From the NCBI GenBank assembly GCA_028873745.1, contig JAPPNT010000118.1:1-15591 (forward strand): a DNA stretch of 15,591 nucleotides, given 5' to 3'. Both the position numbers and the translations under genes were made by a program. This stretch comes from Chloroflexota bacterium. GTDB taxonomy: Bacteria; Chloroflexota; Dehalococcoidia; Lucifugimonadales; UBA1127. Shown here piece by piece: positions 15,421 through 15,591 of this stretch (position 1 is its first letter; the number at the start of each line of letters is the position of its first letter). The notes under the pieces were generated by a model. The model was not told where the DNA came from, did no database searches, and saw nothing but the letters and a program-made list of their open reading frames with translations.

Positions 15421-15439
15421 ACGGCGGTGTGAGCGCCGT
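15421..15439. other. Small stem-loop upstream of ndk
   Basis: ACGGCG (15421-15426) pairs with CGCCGT (15434-15439) around a seven-base loop, 40 bases before the ndk start codon. It directly adjoins the dispersed repeat and may be part of it or part of the ndk leader. Confidence 0.3.
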
Positions 15440-15478
15440 CGACTCAAGTAACGAAAAACAACGACCAGGAGGCACACC

Positions 15479-15591
15479 TTGGCAGACATCCAGACAACGC
15501 TTGTGCTCATCAAGCCGGACGGGCTGCAGCGGGGCCTCGCGGGGGAGATCATCGCGAGGCTGGAGCGGCGCGGGCTGCAGCTTGTGGGCAT
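15479..15591 (+). CDS. ndk: Nucleoside-diphosphate kinase, N-terminal part
   Basis: The first 37 codons and part of the next are present before the window ends. The translated start, with T-L-V-L-I-K-P-D-G and G-E-I-I-A-R-L-E-R-R-G, is the conserved N terminus of NDP kinase, which equalises nucleoside tri- and diphosphate pools through a phosphohistidine. The active-site histidine lies beyond the edge. TTG at 15479 is the start: AGGAGG ends six bases before it and the KPDG motif falls at the usual distance from the N terminus. It is separated from tsaB by 144 bases that contain a dispersed repeat. Confidence 0.92.
   Translation, partial: MADIQTTLVLIKPDGLQRGLAGEIIARLERRGLQLVG

Noticed and set aside
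14555..15475. Minus-strand frame of 306 codons reading VIPAKAGIQ near its start
   Set aside because: The peptide is the translation of a dispersed noncoding repeat, and the rest is antisense to tsaB.

Overview
The window is 15.6 kb of G+C-rich bacterial chromosome with 15 supported protein genes, the last one cut by the window edge. There are no RNA genes, CRISPR arrays or complete mobile elements. The gene content (a K+-dependent membrane pyrophosphatase, an ERAP-type M1 aminopeptidase, a CARDB lipoprotein, a thiL-tsaE-tsaB cluster), frequent TTG starts and dispersed intergenic palindromes fit a free-living Chloroflexota lineage such as Dehalococcoidia/SAR202. That assignment is an inference from style, not from a marker gene.

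Left block, minus strand. A large secreted lipoprotein with three CARDB-like modules and a C-terminal HELGH metallopeptidase domain (148-2505) lies downstream of a membrane-bound ion-pumping pyrophosphatase (2652-4712). A palindrome-rich spacer separates them, and dispersed repeats fill 1-147.

Central block. A small cupin gene (4888-5289) and an NYN-domain ribonuclease-like gene (5371-6000) run on the plus strand. The cupin gene ends in a run of 14 G. The NYN gene has its own promoter-like element and a leader with two strong hairpins. Facing them is a minus-strand cluster: a fumarylacetoacetate-hydrolase-family enzyme (6988-7917), a GNAT acetyltransferase (6432-6974) and a second cupin paralogous to the first (6052-6384). 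Upstream of that cluster lie an M1 aminopeptidase (8553-11150) followed by a zinc-finger GIY-YIG protein (7984-8517), and a small membrane protein with a His/Asp-rich loop (11268-11975). The NYN and GIY-YIG genes are visibly poorer in G+C than the rest and look like accessory genes.

Right block. After a 391-base intergenic stretch come a metallophosphoesterase (12367-13101, minus) and, divergent from it, a housekeeping operon: thiL, tsaE and tsaB, tightly packed. These cover thiamine diphosphate synthesis and the tRNA t6A modification. A near-consensus promoter ends 7 bases before the thiL ATG, so its mRNA is probably leaderless. A dispersed repeat separates tsaB from the start of ndk.

I see no clear new multi-gene defence or biosynthetic system. 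The points most worth following are the hairpin leader of the NYN gene with the adjoining G14 tract, the CARDB-metallopeptidase lipoprotein, the zinc-finger GIY-YIG protein, and the leaderless thiL promoter.
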